Part shown: positions 25,820-33,786 of the stretch, one piece after another
Numbering within the stretch: position 1 is the stretch's first letter
How the letters are laid out: every line of letters begins with the position of its first letter
Notes under the pieces: generated by a model
Databases searched by the model: none
The model's input: only the letters and a program-made list of their open reading frames with translations
What the model was told of the DNA's origin: nothing
Source of the DNA: Glutamicibacter sp002979865
GTDB taxonomy: Bacteria; Actinomycetota; Actinomycetes; Actinomycetales; Micrococcaceae
NCBI RefSeq assembly: GCF_050030965.1
Contig: NZ_CP188297.1
Location: 2,604,001-2,668,000, forward strand
Length of the DNA: 64,000 bases
Reading direction: 5' to 3'
Program-made: the position numbers and the translations under genes

Positions 25820-26962
25820 CTACTTGGCGTAGTTGCCGGTCAGCAGCACTGCGCCGCCGTCAACGCCCTTGGCTCCCTGGACGTAGTCCAGTCCGGCATC
25901 GGCTGCCGCTGGATCGATATTCTCGACGCCGCCCATGACCCAAGCTCCCATGCCAGCCTTGTTCAGCAGCTCTACGGCACGATCAGCTACAGCTGGATCA
26001 ACAACAGCAACCATGCCCACACCCAGGTTCAGGGTGCGCTCAAGGTCAGGCTGTGGCACGTTGCCCAGCTGGGCGATGGTGGAGAAGACTGCTGGCAGGG
26101 ACCAGGTCGAACGGTCCACACGGGCCATCAGGCCCTGGGGCAGCACGCGAGCCAGGTTGGCAGCCAGGCCGCCACCGGTGACGTGGCTGAAGCCGTGCAC
26201 GCCGAAGTTCTCGCCGTCGTTCAGCTCGCCCACCAGATCCAGGCAAGCGGTGGTGTAGATGCGGGTCGGAACCAGCAGTTCCTCGCCCAGGGTCTTGCCG
26301 AACTCTGCAACTTCGCGTTCCAGCTCCCACTTGGCGTGGGCGATGACGCGGCGCACCAGCGAGTAGCCGTTGGAGTGGATGCCCGAGGACGCCATGCCGA
26401 TGACGACGTCGCCGGCCCGCACGCGCTCCGGGCCCAGCAGCTGGTCAGCTTCGATGACACCGGTAGCAGCACCGGCAACATCGTATTCGTCCTCGGCCAG
26501 CAGGCCCGGGTGCTCCGCAGTTTCGCCGCCAACCAGCGCGGTGCCGGCCAGCTTGCAGCCTTCCGCGATGCCGCGCACGATATCCGCGATGCGCTCCGGG
26601 ACGACCTTGCCGGTGGCGATGTAGTCGGTCATGAACAGCGGCTTGGCGCCCACCACGACAATATCGTCGACCACCATGCCGACCAGGTCCTGGCCGATGG
26701 TGTCGTGGATGTCCAGCTTCTGGGCGATGGCAACCTTGGTGCCCACCCCGTCGGTGGAGGTAGCCAGGTACGGCTTCTTGTAACCGGTCAGGAACGATAC
26801 ATCGAAGAGCCCGGCGAAGCCGCCGACCCCTCCGACAACGCCCGCGGTGTGGGTTGCCTTGATCGCGCCCTTCATCAACTCAACGGCACGGTCACCGGCC
26901 TCAACGTCAACGCCGGCACCGGCATAGGTGATGGAAGTTGGCTGCTGATCATTGCCGCTCAT
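25820..26962 (-). CDS. purM: phosphoribosylformylglycinamidine cyclo-ligase
   Basis: This 380 aa enzyme closes FGAM to AIR with ATP, step five of purine synthesis. SITYAGAGVDVEAGDRAVE is the PurM N-terminus, TDGVGTKVAIA the substrate loop and GGETAEHPG a conserved catalytic segment, followed by the AIRS C-domain. ATG 26962 is preferred because AAGGAAC lies upstream; a longer frame reaches 27067. It follows purF after 79 bases and should share its message. Confidence 0.96.
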   Translation of the reverse strand: MSGNDQQPTSITYAGAGVDVEAGDRAVELMKGAIKATHTAGVVGGVGGFAGLFDVSFLTGYKKPYLATSTDGVGTKVAIAQKLDIHDTIGQDLVGMVVDDIVVVGAKPLFMTDYIATGKVVPERIADIVRGIAEGCKLAGTALVGGETAEHPGLLAEDEYDVAGAATGVIEADQLLGPERVRAGDVVIGMASSGIHSNGYSLVRRVIAHAKWELEREVAEFGKTLGEELLVPTRIYTTACLDLVGELNDGENFGVHGFSHVTGGGLAANLARVLPQGLMARVDRSTWSLPAVFSTIAQLGNVPQPDLERTLNLGVGMVAVVDPAVADRAVELLNKAGMGAWVMGGVENIDPAAADAGLDYVQGAKGVDGGAVLLTGNYAK

Positions 26963-27041
26963 GGCAGTCGGTTCCTTTTCTGTTCTGGGCGCCGCATTTC
27001 CGGCGCCCTTTGCAACGAGATGGTTGGGATCGTGGAGGGGA

Positions 27042-28565
27042 TTAGCTGTTGGTTTCGAACTCGGCATCAGGACCTGGCTCGCAGCCGCCCTGGTTGCTGC
27101 GCTCCAGCAGGTTCTTGCCGCGGCGCTCCTCGTTCGGCAAGGCGATCGGGTACTCGCCGGTGAAGCACGCGGTGCACAGGCGCTCGCGCGGCTGGCGGGT
27201 CGCTTCGATCATGCCGTCTTCGGAAATGTAGGCCAAGGAGTCCGCGCCGATGGAGGTCGCGATCTCAGCCACGGCAGCGCCGTTGGCGATCAGCTCGGCA
27301 CGCGAGGCGAAGTCGATGCCGTAGAAGCAAGGCCACTTGACCGGAGGCGAGGAGATCTTCACATGCACCTCGGCGGCACCGGCCTCGCGCAGCATGCGCA
27401 CCACCGCGCGCTGGGTGTTGCCGCGGACGATCGAATCATCCACCACCACGACGCGCTTGCCGCGCAGCACGGTTTCCAGCGCATTGAGCTTGAGCTTGAT
27501 GCCCAGCTGGCGCAGGGTCTGCGATGGCTGGATGAAGGTACGGCCCACGTAGGCGTTCTTCACGAAGCCGTGGGTGAATGGAATGCCCGATTCCTCGGCG
27601 TAGCCGATGGCGGCCGGGGTGCCGGACTCCGGAACCGGGATCACGATGTCCGCGTCCGCGCTGTTCTCGCGGGCCAGCTGGCGGCCCATTTCCACGCGGG
27701 ATTCGTAGACCGAGCGGCCGGCAATGGCAGCATCGGGACGAGCCAGGTAGACGTACTCGAAGACGCAGCCCTTGGGGGTGGCTTCGGCGAAGCGGGTGGA
27801 ACGCACGCCGTTCTCGTCGATGGCGATCATTTCGCCGGGTTCGATTTCGCGGATGAACGAGGCGCCAACGGTAGCCAGTGCAGGCTGCTCCGAAGCAACA
27901 ACCCAGCCTCGGTCCAGCCGGCCCAGGACCAGGGGGCGAACACCATGCGGGTCGCGGGCTGCGTAGAGGGTGTCCTCGTTCATGAAGACGAAGCAGAAGG
28001 CGCCTTCGATCTTCGGCAGCAGCTCCAGCGCGGTTTCTTCCAGCGACTGGCCTTCGGAACCGGCCAGCAAGGCGGTGACCAAGGCGGTGTCGGTGGTGTT
28101 GCCCTGGGCGAGTTCGCCGCGGACCTTGCCGCCTTCGGCCTGCTGCTTGGCGGAGACCATATCGGCCAGATCAGCGGAGTTGGTCAGATTGCCGTTGTGG
28201 GCCAGGGCGACGGTACCGGCCTGGGTCGGGCCCAAGGTCGGCTGCGCATTGGCCCAGTGGCTGGCACCGGTGGTCGAGTAGCGGCAGTGGCCGATAGCCA
28301 GCTGGCCGGCCATGGAGTTCAGCGTATTCTCGTCGAACACCTGGGAGACCAGGCCCATGTCCTTGTAGACGTTGATACGCGCACCGTCGCTCGTGGCAAT
28401 ACCAGCGGATTCCTGTCCGCGGTGCTGCAGGGCATACAGGCCGTAATAGGTGAGTTTTGCGACCTCTTCGCCAGGAGCCCAAACGCCAAAAACGCCGCAT
28501 TCATCCTGCGGCCCCTTTTCGTTTGGAAGCAGGTCGTGATTTAAGAATCCATCGCCACGCGCCAT
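27042..28565 (-). CDS. purF: amidophosphoribosyltransferase
   Basis: This is the first committed enzyme of purine synthesis; it makes phosphoribosylamine from PRPP and glutamine. The 507 aa protein has a 22-residue propeptide before Cys23 (DECGVFG), the glutaminase nucleophile. The PRPP loop is VVVVDDSIVRGNT. Cysteines in WPCFYGIDF and LCTACFTGEYP match the oxygen-sensitive [4Fe-4S] type of Bacillus. ATG 28565 (MARGDGFLNHD) fits other PurF starts. A palindrome lies 25 bases upstream. It heads purF-purM and is preceded by two small genes on the same strand. Confidence 0.96.
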   Translation of the reverse strand: MARGDGFLNHDLLPNEKGPQDECGVFGVWAPGEEVAKLTYYGLYALQHRGQESAGIATSDGARINVYKDMGLVSQVFDENTLNSMAGQLAIGHCRYSTTGASHWANAQPTLGPTQAGTVALAHNGNLTNSADLADMVSAKQQAEGGKVRGELAQGNTTDTALVTALLAGSEGQSLEETALELLPKIEGAFCFVFMNEDTLYAARDPHGVRPLVLGRLDRGWVVASEQPALATVGASFIREIEPGEMIAIDENGVRSTRFAEATPKGCVFEYVYLARPDAAIAGRSVYESRVEMGRQLARENSADADIVIPVPESGTPAAIGYAEESGIPFTHGFVKNAYVGRTFIQPSQTLRQLGIKLKLNALETVLRGKRVVVVDDSIVRGNTQRAVVRMLREAGAAEVHVKISSPPVKWPCFYGIDFASRAELIANGAAVAEIATSIGADSLAYISEDGMIEATRQPRERLCTACFTGEYPIALPNEERRGKNLLERSNQGGCEPGPDAEFETNS

Positions 28566-28589
28566 GTTGGTTATTCTCTCATGTTCCAG

Positions 28590-28607
28590 TTGGTCGACAC
28601 CGACCAA
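28590..28607 (-). promoter_or_regulatory. palindrome upstream of purF
   Basis: TTGGTCG-N4-CGACCAA is a perfect inverted repeat 25 bases before the purF start. It could be a repressor operator or a leader hairpin. I know no regulator for it. Confidence 0.45.
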
Positions 28608-28670
28608 AAATGTGGTGGGTGGCGGCCAGGTGCGCGGCCGCCTGCTCTTCTAATTCAGGAGAAAAGCTGC

Positions 28671-28997
28671 CTAGCCTTGTAGTCCGCTGGAGTCAGTGCC
28701 CTCGGCCAGAGGAACTGCCAGATGCTTGGTGGTTTTGCGTGAGGTCACGCGATCAACAATCACATACGCCAATGCGCCGATGCCTACGCCCAGGCCTGCA
28801 CCGAATATGGCGAAGAATCCGGACGCCGAGGTGCGGGTGTAATCCTGCGATGGTTCGCCAAGCAGGCCAATGATGAGACCGGCTAGCGCGCCAAGGACCG
28901 CGAAAGTCAAAATGAACGGCCAGAACTTGGGCGACGAGTGAATATGCACTTCAACACTCTGATCGGCAGAAGACGGGGTAGCGGGGTGTTGCTCCAT
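28671..28997 (-). CDS. small two-helix membrane protein, unknown
   Basis: This 108 aa protein has a polar N-terminus (about 25 residues), a transmembrane helix at about 30-52 (FILTFAVLGALAGLIIGLLG), a short loop, a second helix near 62-85 and a basic, then acidic tail. I do not recognise the family with confidence. It lies four bases after the SCP-like gene and upstream of purF on the same strand, so it probably shares that transcript. The AAGGGT next to the ATG is too close to be a normal ribosome-binding site. Confidence 0.7.
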   Translation of the reverse strand: MEQHPATPSSADQSVEVHIHSSPKFWPFILTFAVLGALAGLIIGLLGEPSQDYTRTSASGFFAIFGAGLGVGIGALAYVIVDRVTSRKTTKHLAVPLAEGTDSSGLQG

Positions 28998-29001
28998 ACC
29001 C

Positions 29002-29382
29002 TTAAGGGTACTCAATAAGTGGTAGGTGCGCTGACAAGTCTGCCCTAAGTCCCGAAGCATGCAATTGCCCAGTCTGCAAGGCCTCGGCCCAGCCGATACG
29101 CCCAGTAGCAAGGGAAAGCCAGAGCTCAGCAGGCATTTCGACTACATTCGGAGGTGTTCCGCGGGTGTGCCGGGGACCCGCTATGCACTGAGTCACACCG
29201 AAGGGCGGAACGCGTACCTCGACCGAGTTGCCCTCGGCGCGGGAGGCCAGCTCCTCCAGCGAAAAGCGCACCGCGGTGGCGAGCACCGGGCGGGCTATTT
29301 TTCCTTGTCCCTGCGTGGTTCCGGACCATTCGCGCAGGGCCGCTCGGCCAGCGGTTTCATCAACGCGCCGTTTGATTGCCAT
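29002..29382 (-). CDS. sterol-carrier-like family protein (bacterial SCP ortholog)
   Basis: This is a 126 aa protein of the bacterial SCP-like family found beside purine genes in actinobacteria. The core VRFSLEELASRAEGNSVEVR...MPAELWLSLATGRIGWAEA resembles the SCP2 fold, ending with LHASGLRADLSAHLPL. It could bind a hydrophobic ligand or a thiol-related metabolite. No ligand is known from sequence. It appears to be the first gene of a minus-strand unit ending at purM. Confidence 0.78.
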   Translation of the reverse strand: MAIKRRVDETAGRAALREWSGTTQGQGKIARPVLATAVRFSLEELASRAEGNSVEVRVPPFGVTQCIAGPRHTRGTPPNVVEMPAELWLSLATGRIGWAEALQTGQLHASGLRADLSAHLPLIEYP

Positions 29383-29405
29383 GGGTCGATTCCACTTTCT
29401 CTCAA

Positions 29406-29421
29406 TGACGGAGAAACGTCA
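29406..29421 (-). promoter_or_regulatory. palindrome upstream of the SCP-like gene
   Basis: TGACG-N6-CGTCA is a perfect inverted repeat 24 bases upstream of the start at 29382, a position suited to an operator. The regulator is unknown. Confidence 0.35.
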
Positions 29422-29635
29422 TATTTGCGTGCGCTGGGCATCTACTGTGGATCTGGAAAACCGAGAAATCCAGCCATGCCAACTCTAGTTCAGCCAACGC
29501 AGCGCCGGTTGGATGCCGGCATGATGCTGTGCCGAAGACTTCCAGGGGGCGCTTTGGGCTTGCTGGCGCCGAATTCGCCCCTCGGCCCGGTGCCAGGCGG
29601 GCGGCCAGATGGACGGGGCCTGCGGCTAATGCCTG

Positions 29636-29677
29636 CGCGTCATAGACGCGGTTGACCCGCTGGATCTCCGGTAAACT
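29636..29677 (+). promoter_or_regulatory. purD promoter with upstream palindrome
   Basis: A -35-like TTGACC (29652-29657) and a -10 TAAACT (29672-29677) are 14 bases apart, short for a -35/-10 pair. The palindrome CGCGTC-ATA-GACGCG (29636-29650) touches the -35. The -10 ends seven bases before the GTG, so the message is probably leaderless. Confidence 0.55.
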
Positions 29678-29684
29678 CGACCGG

Positions 29685-30971
29685 GTGAAGGTACTGGTTA
29701 TTGGCCCAGGCGGCCGTGAGCATGCAATTGTCCGTGCACTGAGTGCAGACCCCTACGTCAACGAAGTTCATTGCGCCCCCGGCAACGCCGGTATCGCACA
29801 GGACGTCACTACCCACGCGATCGATGCGCAGGATCCTGCCGCAGTCGTCGCGCTCGCCCGGGAACTGGGCAGCGATCTGGTGGTCGTCGGCCCCGAAGCG
29901 CCGCTGGCTTCCGGTGTTTCCGATGCGCTGATCGCAGCGCAGATCCCGGTCTTCGGCCCGACCCAGGCTGCCGCGCAGCTCGAAGCGTCCAAGGCTTTTG
30001 CCAAGAACGTCATGGCTGCCGCTGAGGTTCCCACCGCCATGGCCCATGTGGCCACCAACCGCGAGGAAGCCGCCAGCGCGCTGGATGACTTCGGTGCGCC
30101 GTACGTGGTCAAGGACGATGGCCTGGCCGCCGGCAAGGGCGTCGTGGTCACCGGCGATCGCGACGAAGCGCTGGAGCACGCAGAAGCCTGTTTTGCCGCC
30201 GGCGGAACCGTAGTGATCGAAGAATTCCTCGATGGCCCAGAAGTTTCCCTGTTTGTCATCTGCGATGGCAAGCATGCTGTTCCGCTGGCCCCGGCACAGG
30301 ACTTCAAGCGCATCTTCGAAAACGACGAAGGCCCGAACACCGGTGGCATGGGTGCCTACTCGCCGCTGGAATGGCTGCCGGAGAGCTTCGTCGACGAGGT
30401 CATGGACCGCGTCGCCTACCCGACCCTGCGCGAAATGGAAAAGCGCGGCACCCCATTCACCGGCGTGCTGTACTGCGGCTTGGCGATCACCAAGCGCGGC
30501 ATCCGCGTCATCGAGTTCAATGCCCGCTTCGGCGACCCGGAAACCCAGGCTGTCCTTGCCCGGCTGAAGACTCCGCTGGGCGGTGTGCTGCTGGCTGCCG
30601 CCAAGGGCCGGCTCGATGATGCCGAGCAGCTGACCTGGTCCGCGCAGACCGCAGTTGATGTGGTCATCGCCGCCGAGAACTACCCGGACACCCCGGTCAA
30701 GGGAGCGGTGATCTCCGGGCTGGAGGCAGCCAACGGAATTGACGGCGTGCACGTGATGCATGCCGGAACTTCCGCGGATGCTGAAGGGAACATCATTGTT
30801 TCCGGTGGCCGCGTACTGGCCGTGGTGGGCCTGGGCGATGACCTCGCCGCGGCCCGCGCCGCAGCGTACGCCGGGGTTGCCGAGATCAGCTGGGACGGTG
30901 CCCAGTCGCGCACCGACATTGCGTTGAAGGCCGAACGCGGCGAAATCGCCATCGCCAACGAAAGCAAGTAG
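29685..30971 (+). CDS. purD: phosphoribosylamine-glycine ligase
   Basis: This 428 aa ATP-grasp enzyme joins glycine to phosphoribosylamine to give GAR. VLVIGPGGREHA is the N-terminal nucleotide-fold signature, VKDDGLAAGKGVVV the ATP-grasp loop, and RFGDPETQ the metal-binding PurD signature. The GTG start has no ribosome-binding site and lies seven bases after a TAAACT -10 element. It is followed by purC after 15 bases on the same message. Other purine genes (purF, purM) are on the opposite strand just upstream. Confidence 0.96.
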   Translation: MKVLVIGPGGREHAIVRALSADPYVNEVHCAPGNAGIAQDVTTHAIDAQDPAAVVALARELGSDLVVVGPEAPLASGVSDALIAAQIPVFGPTQAAAQLEASKAFAKNVMAAAEVPTAMAHVATNREEAASALDDFGAPYVVKDDGLAAGKGVVVTGDRDEALEHAEACFAAGGTVVIEEFLDGPEVSLFVICDGKHAVPLAPAQDFKRIFENDEGPNTGGMGAYSPLEWLPESFVDEVMDRVAYPTLREMEKRGTPFTGVLYCGLAITKRGIRVIEFNARFGDPETQAVLARLKTPLGGVLLAAAKGRLDDAEQLTWSAQTAVDVVIAAENYPDTPVKGAVISGLEAANGIDGVHVMHAGTSADAEGNIIVSGGRVLAVVGLGDDLAAARAAAYAGVAEISWDGAQSRTDIALKAERGEIAIANESK

Positions 30972-30986
30972 AGGACTACAGAACTC

Positions 30987-31892
30987 ATGGCAGGATTCCA
31001 GACCGAAGTGCTCGACCTAGAAGGTTGGGACCATTACTACTCGGGCAAGGTACGCGACCTGTACGTGCCTGCGGGCGCCAGCTTCGAAGGCACCGACCGT
31101 GTCCTCGTGGTGGCCTCCGACCGCATCAGCGCCTACGACTTCGTGCTGGCCAGCGAAATCCCGGACAAGGGCAAGGTGCTGACCCAGCTCAGCCTCTGGT
31201 GGTTCGAGCAGCTGGGCGACTTCGCCAACCATGTCATCTCCACCGATGTTCCAGCCGAGGTGGCCGGACGCGCGATGGTGTGCAAGAAGCTGGAGATGTA
31301 CCCGATCGAGTGCATCGCCCGCGGATACCTGACCGGATCGGGCCTGGCCGAGTACAAGGCCTCGCAGACCGTGTGCGAGCTGCCACTGCCGGCAGGACTG
31401 GTGGATGGCTCGCGCCTGGAACCGGCGCTGTTCACCCCATCGGCCAAGGCCGAGGTGGGGGAGCACGACGAGAACATCTCCTTCGAGCAGACCGTGGAAC
31501 GCGTTGGCGCCGAAGTTTCCGAGGCGCTGCGGGAGAAGACCGTGGCCCTGTACGAGCAGGCCGAGCAGATCGCCCGCGCGCGCGGCATCATCCTGGCCGA
31601 TACCAAGGTGGAGTTCGGAGCTGATCCGGCCACCGGCGAGATCACCCTGGGCGATGAGGTGCTGACCCCGGATTCCTCGCGTTTCTGGGATGCCGAATCC
31701 TACAAGCCGGGCCAGGCGCAGGCCAGCTTCGACAAGCAGTTCGTCCGCGACTGGCTGACCTCCGCCGAATCGGGTTGGGACAAGAACTCGGGCGAAGAAC
31801 CGCCTCAGCTGCCAGCCGGAATCATCGAGAAGACCCGTGCCCGCTACATCGAGGCCTACGAACGGCTCACCGGCCAGGTCTTCAGCGCCTAG
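30987..31892 (+). CDS. purC: phosphoribosylaminoimidazole-succinocarboxamide synthase
   Basis: This 301 aa enzyme couples CAIR and aspartate with ATP to make SAICAR, step eight of purine synthesis. YSGKVRDLY is the N-terminal ATP-binding motif, DRISAYDFVL and ECIARGYLTGSGLAEY are substrate-binding blocks, and LADTKVEFG is the SAICAR signature. Length and motifs are typical of the longer actinobacterial and yeast-like form. It follows purD closely, and a terminator stands 27 bases after the stop. Confidence 0.96.
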   Translation: MAGFQTEVLDLEGWDHYYSGKVRDLYVPAGASFEGTDRVLVVASDRISAYDFVLASEIPDKGKVLTQLSLWWFEQLGDFANHVISTDVPAEVAGRAMVCKKLEMYPIECIARGYLTGSGLAEYKASQTVCELPLPAGLVDGSRLEPALFTPSAKAEVGEHDENISFEQTVERVGAEVSEALREKTVALYEQAEQIARARGIILADTKVEFGADPATGEITLGDEVLTPDSSRFWDAESYKPGQAQASFDKQFVRDWLTSAESGWDKNSGEEPPQLPAGIIEKTRARYIEAYERLTGQVFSA

Positions 31893-31918
31893 GCGCAGGC
31901 GAAGAACAACCACGCACG

Positions 31919-31961
31919 GCAAAGCCCTCCGCTGATCGAAGTGATCTGCGGAGGGCTTTGC
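31919..31961. terminator. bidirectional terminator after purC
   Basis: A perfect 14-bp stem (GCAAAGCCCTCCGC with GCGGAGGGCTTTGC, 15-base loop) lies between convergent genes. Confidence 0.85.
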
Positions 31962-31977
31962 GCTGTCCTGGACGGGA

Positions 31978-33786
31978 TCAGACCAGCGAGTCCTTCCACG
32001 CCTTGTGCAGGGCCGCGAAGCGCCCCTCATCGGCAATCAGCTGCGCTGGGGTGCCGTCCTCGGTGATCTTGCCATCGTGGACCACCAGCACGCGGTCCGC
32101 GATCTGCACGGTGGACAGGCGGTGCGCGATGATCAGCGCGGTGCGGTTGCCCAGCAGGGTTTGCAGTCCGCGCTGCACTGCCCGTTCCGAAGGGATATCC
32201 AGGGAGCTGGTGGCCTCATCAAGGATCAGCACCGCAGGATCGGCAAGGAAGGCGCGGGCAAAGGAAATCAGCTGGCGCTGGCCGGCCGAGACCCGTCCGC
32301 CTCGCTTGTTCACGTCGGTGCCGTAGCCCTCAGGCAGATCCAAGATGAACTCGTGGGCGCCGACCGCACGGGCGGCGTACTCGATATCCTCCGGCGAGGC
32401 GCCCGGCCGGCCCAGCGCGATGTTCTCGGCCACCGATCCGGAGAAGAGGAACGCCTCCTGGGTGACCATCACCACGTGCTGGCGCAGTTCCTTGTTCGAC
32501 AGCTCGTTGATCGGCACCGAATCCAGTTCCAAGGTGCCCGAACGCAGGTCGTAGAAGCGGGCAATGAGCTTGGCCAGCGTGGACTTGCCGGCACCGGTCT
32601 GGCCTACCACGGCCACCGTTTGGCCCGCCGGGATCCGCAGGTCGAATTCCTCCATGATCACCGGGCCCTCGCCGTAGCCGAAGACCGCATCCTTGAAGAC
32701 CAGCTCGCCGGCCACCTTGCGGATGGTGCGAGGGGCCGCAGGCTCGCGCACCGTCGGTTCTTCCTCCAGCAGCCCCGAAACCTTCTCCAGGGCGGCGGTG
32801 GCCGACTGCAGCGAGGAATAGAACATGGCGATCTGCTCGACTGGCTGGAACAGGCGCTTGGAGGCCAGCAGGATGGCCACCATCGCACCGACCTGCATGG
32901 TGCCGTCGATGATGCGGAATCCGCCGTAGGCGAGCAATGCCGCCACCGTCAGGTTGCCGATCAGGACCAGTCCCGGCTGCAGGACGCCGAAGAGGTTGAA
33001 GGAACGCACCGAGTTCACCCGGTACTGCTCCGCGAGATCCGAGTAGTTCGCGTCGTTGGCTTCCTCGCGGCGGAAGGCCTTGACCGCGCGGATGCCGGTC
33101 ATGGTTTCCACGAAGGTGGAGATGACCTTGGCCGAGACCACGCGGGATTCGCGGTAGAGCAGCTCGGAGCGGCGCTGGTACCAGAAGAAGAGGATCGCTA
33201 CCGGAAGGACGGCCACGCAGACCACCAGGCCGCTGCGCCAGTCGAGGAAGAAAATCGAGACCAGGGTGAAGACCACGAACACGCAGGAGGAGGCCAGTTC
33301 CGAGACGCCTTGATCGAGCAGCTCGCGCAGCGTTTCCAGATCGGAGGTCTGCCGGGAAATGATCCGCCCGGAGGTGTAGTTCTCGTGGAATTCGAGGCTC
33401 AGCCGCTGGGTATGGCGGAAGACCTGCTGGCGCAGATCCAGGAGCATCGCCTGGGAGATCTTCGCCGCGCTGGTGATGTACCAGGAGAGCAGCACGCCGC
33501 TGAGCACGGCGCACACGATGTATCCGGCCCCGGTCATCCCCAGGGCACCCCAGTTGCCTTCGCGCACCTGCGGCAGGGTCCAGTCGATCGAGAAGGCGAT
33601 CAGCACCGGAAGCAGCACGCGTGCCGCGTTGGAGAACAGCACCAGCACCACGGTGAGGACGAAAAGCTTCTTCTGCGGCACGGCCAGCGAGGCCAGCAGC
33701 CGGAAGGAACGTTGCCGCACGACCTTGCGTTCGGCGGCAGAGAGCTTGATGGCGTCTTCATTGGCGACGCCCAGTGGCTTGCTCAT
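31978..33786 (-). CDS. heterodimeric ABC exporter, subunit with catalytic Walker B
   Basis: This is a 602 aa fused half-transporter: six TM helices (about 30-330) and an ATPase domain (about 365-600). Walker A is GQTGAGKST, the signature is VSAGQ (LSGGQ is usual) and Walker B is LILDEATS with the catalytic Glu. Together with the partner encoded upstream it should form one working and one degenerate ATP site, as in TM287/288 and BmrCD exporters. The start overlaps the partner's stop by four bases (ATGA). The substrate is unknown; drug or lipid export is typical. Confidence 0.92.
   Translation of the reverse strand: MSKPLGVANEDAIKLSAAERKVVRQRSFRLLASLAVPQKKLFVLTVVLVLFSNAARVLLPVLIAFSIDWTLPQVREGNWGALGMTGAGYIVCAVLSGVLLSWYITSAAKISQAMLLDLRQQVFRHTQRLSLEFHENYTSGRIISRQTSDLETLRELLDQGVSELASSCVFVVFTLVSIFFLDWRSGLVVCVAVLPVAILFFWYQRRSELLYRESRVVSAKVISTFVETMTGIRAVKAFRREEANDANYSDLAEQYRVNSVRSFNLFGVLQPGLVLIGNLTVAALLAYGGFRIIDGTMQVGAMVAILLASKRLFQPVEQIAMFYSSLQSATAALEKVSGLLEEEPTVREPAAPRTIRKVAGELVFKDAVFGYGEGPVIMEEFDLRIPAGQTVAVVGQTGAGKSTLAKLIARFYDLRSGTLELDSVPINELSNKELRQHVVMVTQEAFLFSGSVAENIALGRPGASPEDIEYAARAVGAHEFILDLPEGYGTDVNKRGGRVSAGQRQLISFARAFLADPAVLILDEATSSLDIPSERAVQRGLQTLLGNRTALIIAHRLSTVQIADRVLVVHDGKITEDGTPAQLIADEGRFAALHKAWKDSLV

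Larger units (their letters stand above)
29383..29684. other. gene-free divergent region, SCP-like gene / purD
   Basis: No convincing gene lies in these 302 bases. They hold a TGACG-N6-CGTCA palindrome near the SCP-like gene, a CGCGTC-ATA-GACGCG palindrome and the purD promoter. A plus-strand frame that runs to 29655 has no start signal and is not called. Confidence 0.6.

Noticed and set aside
26952..28544. A 530-codon plus-strand frame across purF.
   Set aside because: It is a shadow frame. The real gene is purF on the minus strand.
29476..29655. A plus-strand frame of about 59 codons in the purD upstream region.
   Set aside because: It has no ribosome-binding site or codon bias and overlaps the purD promoter.
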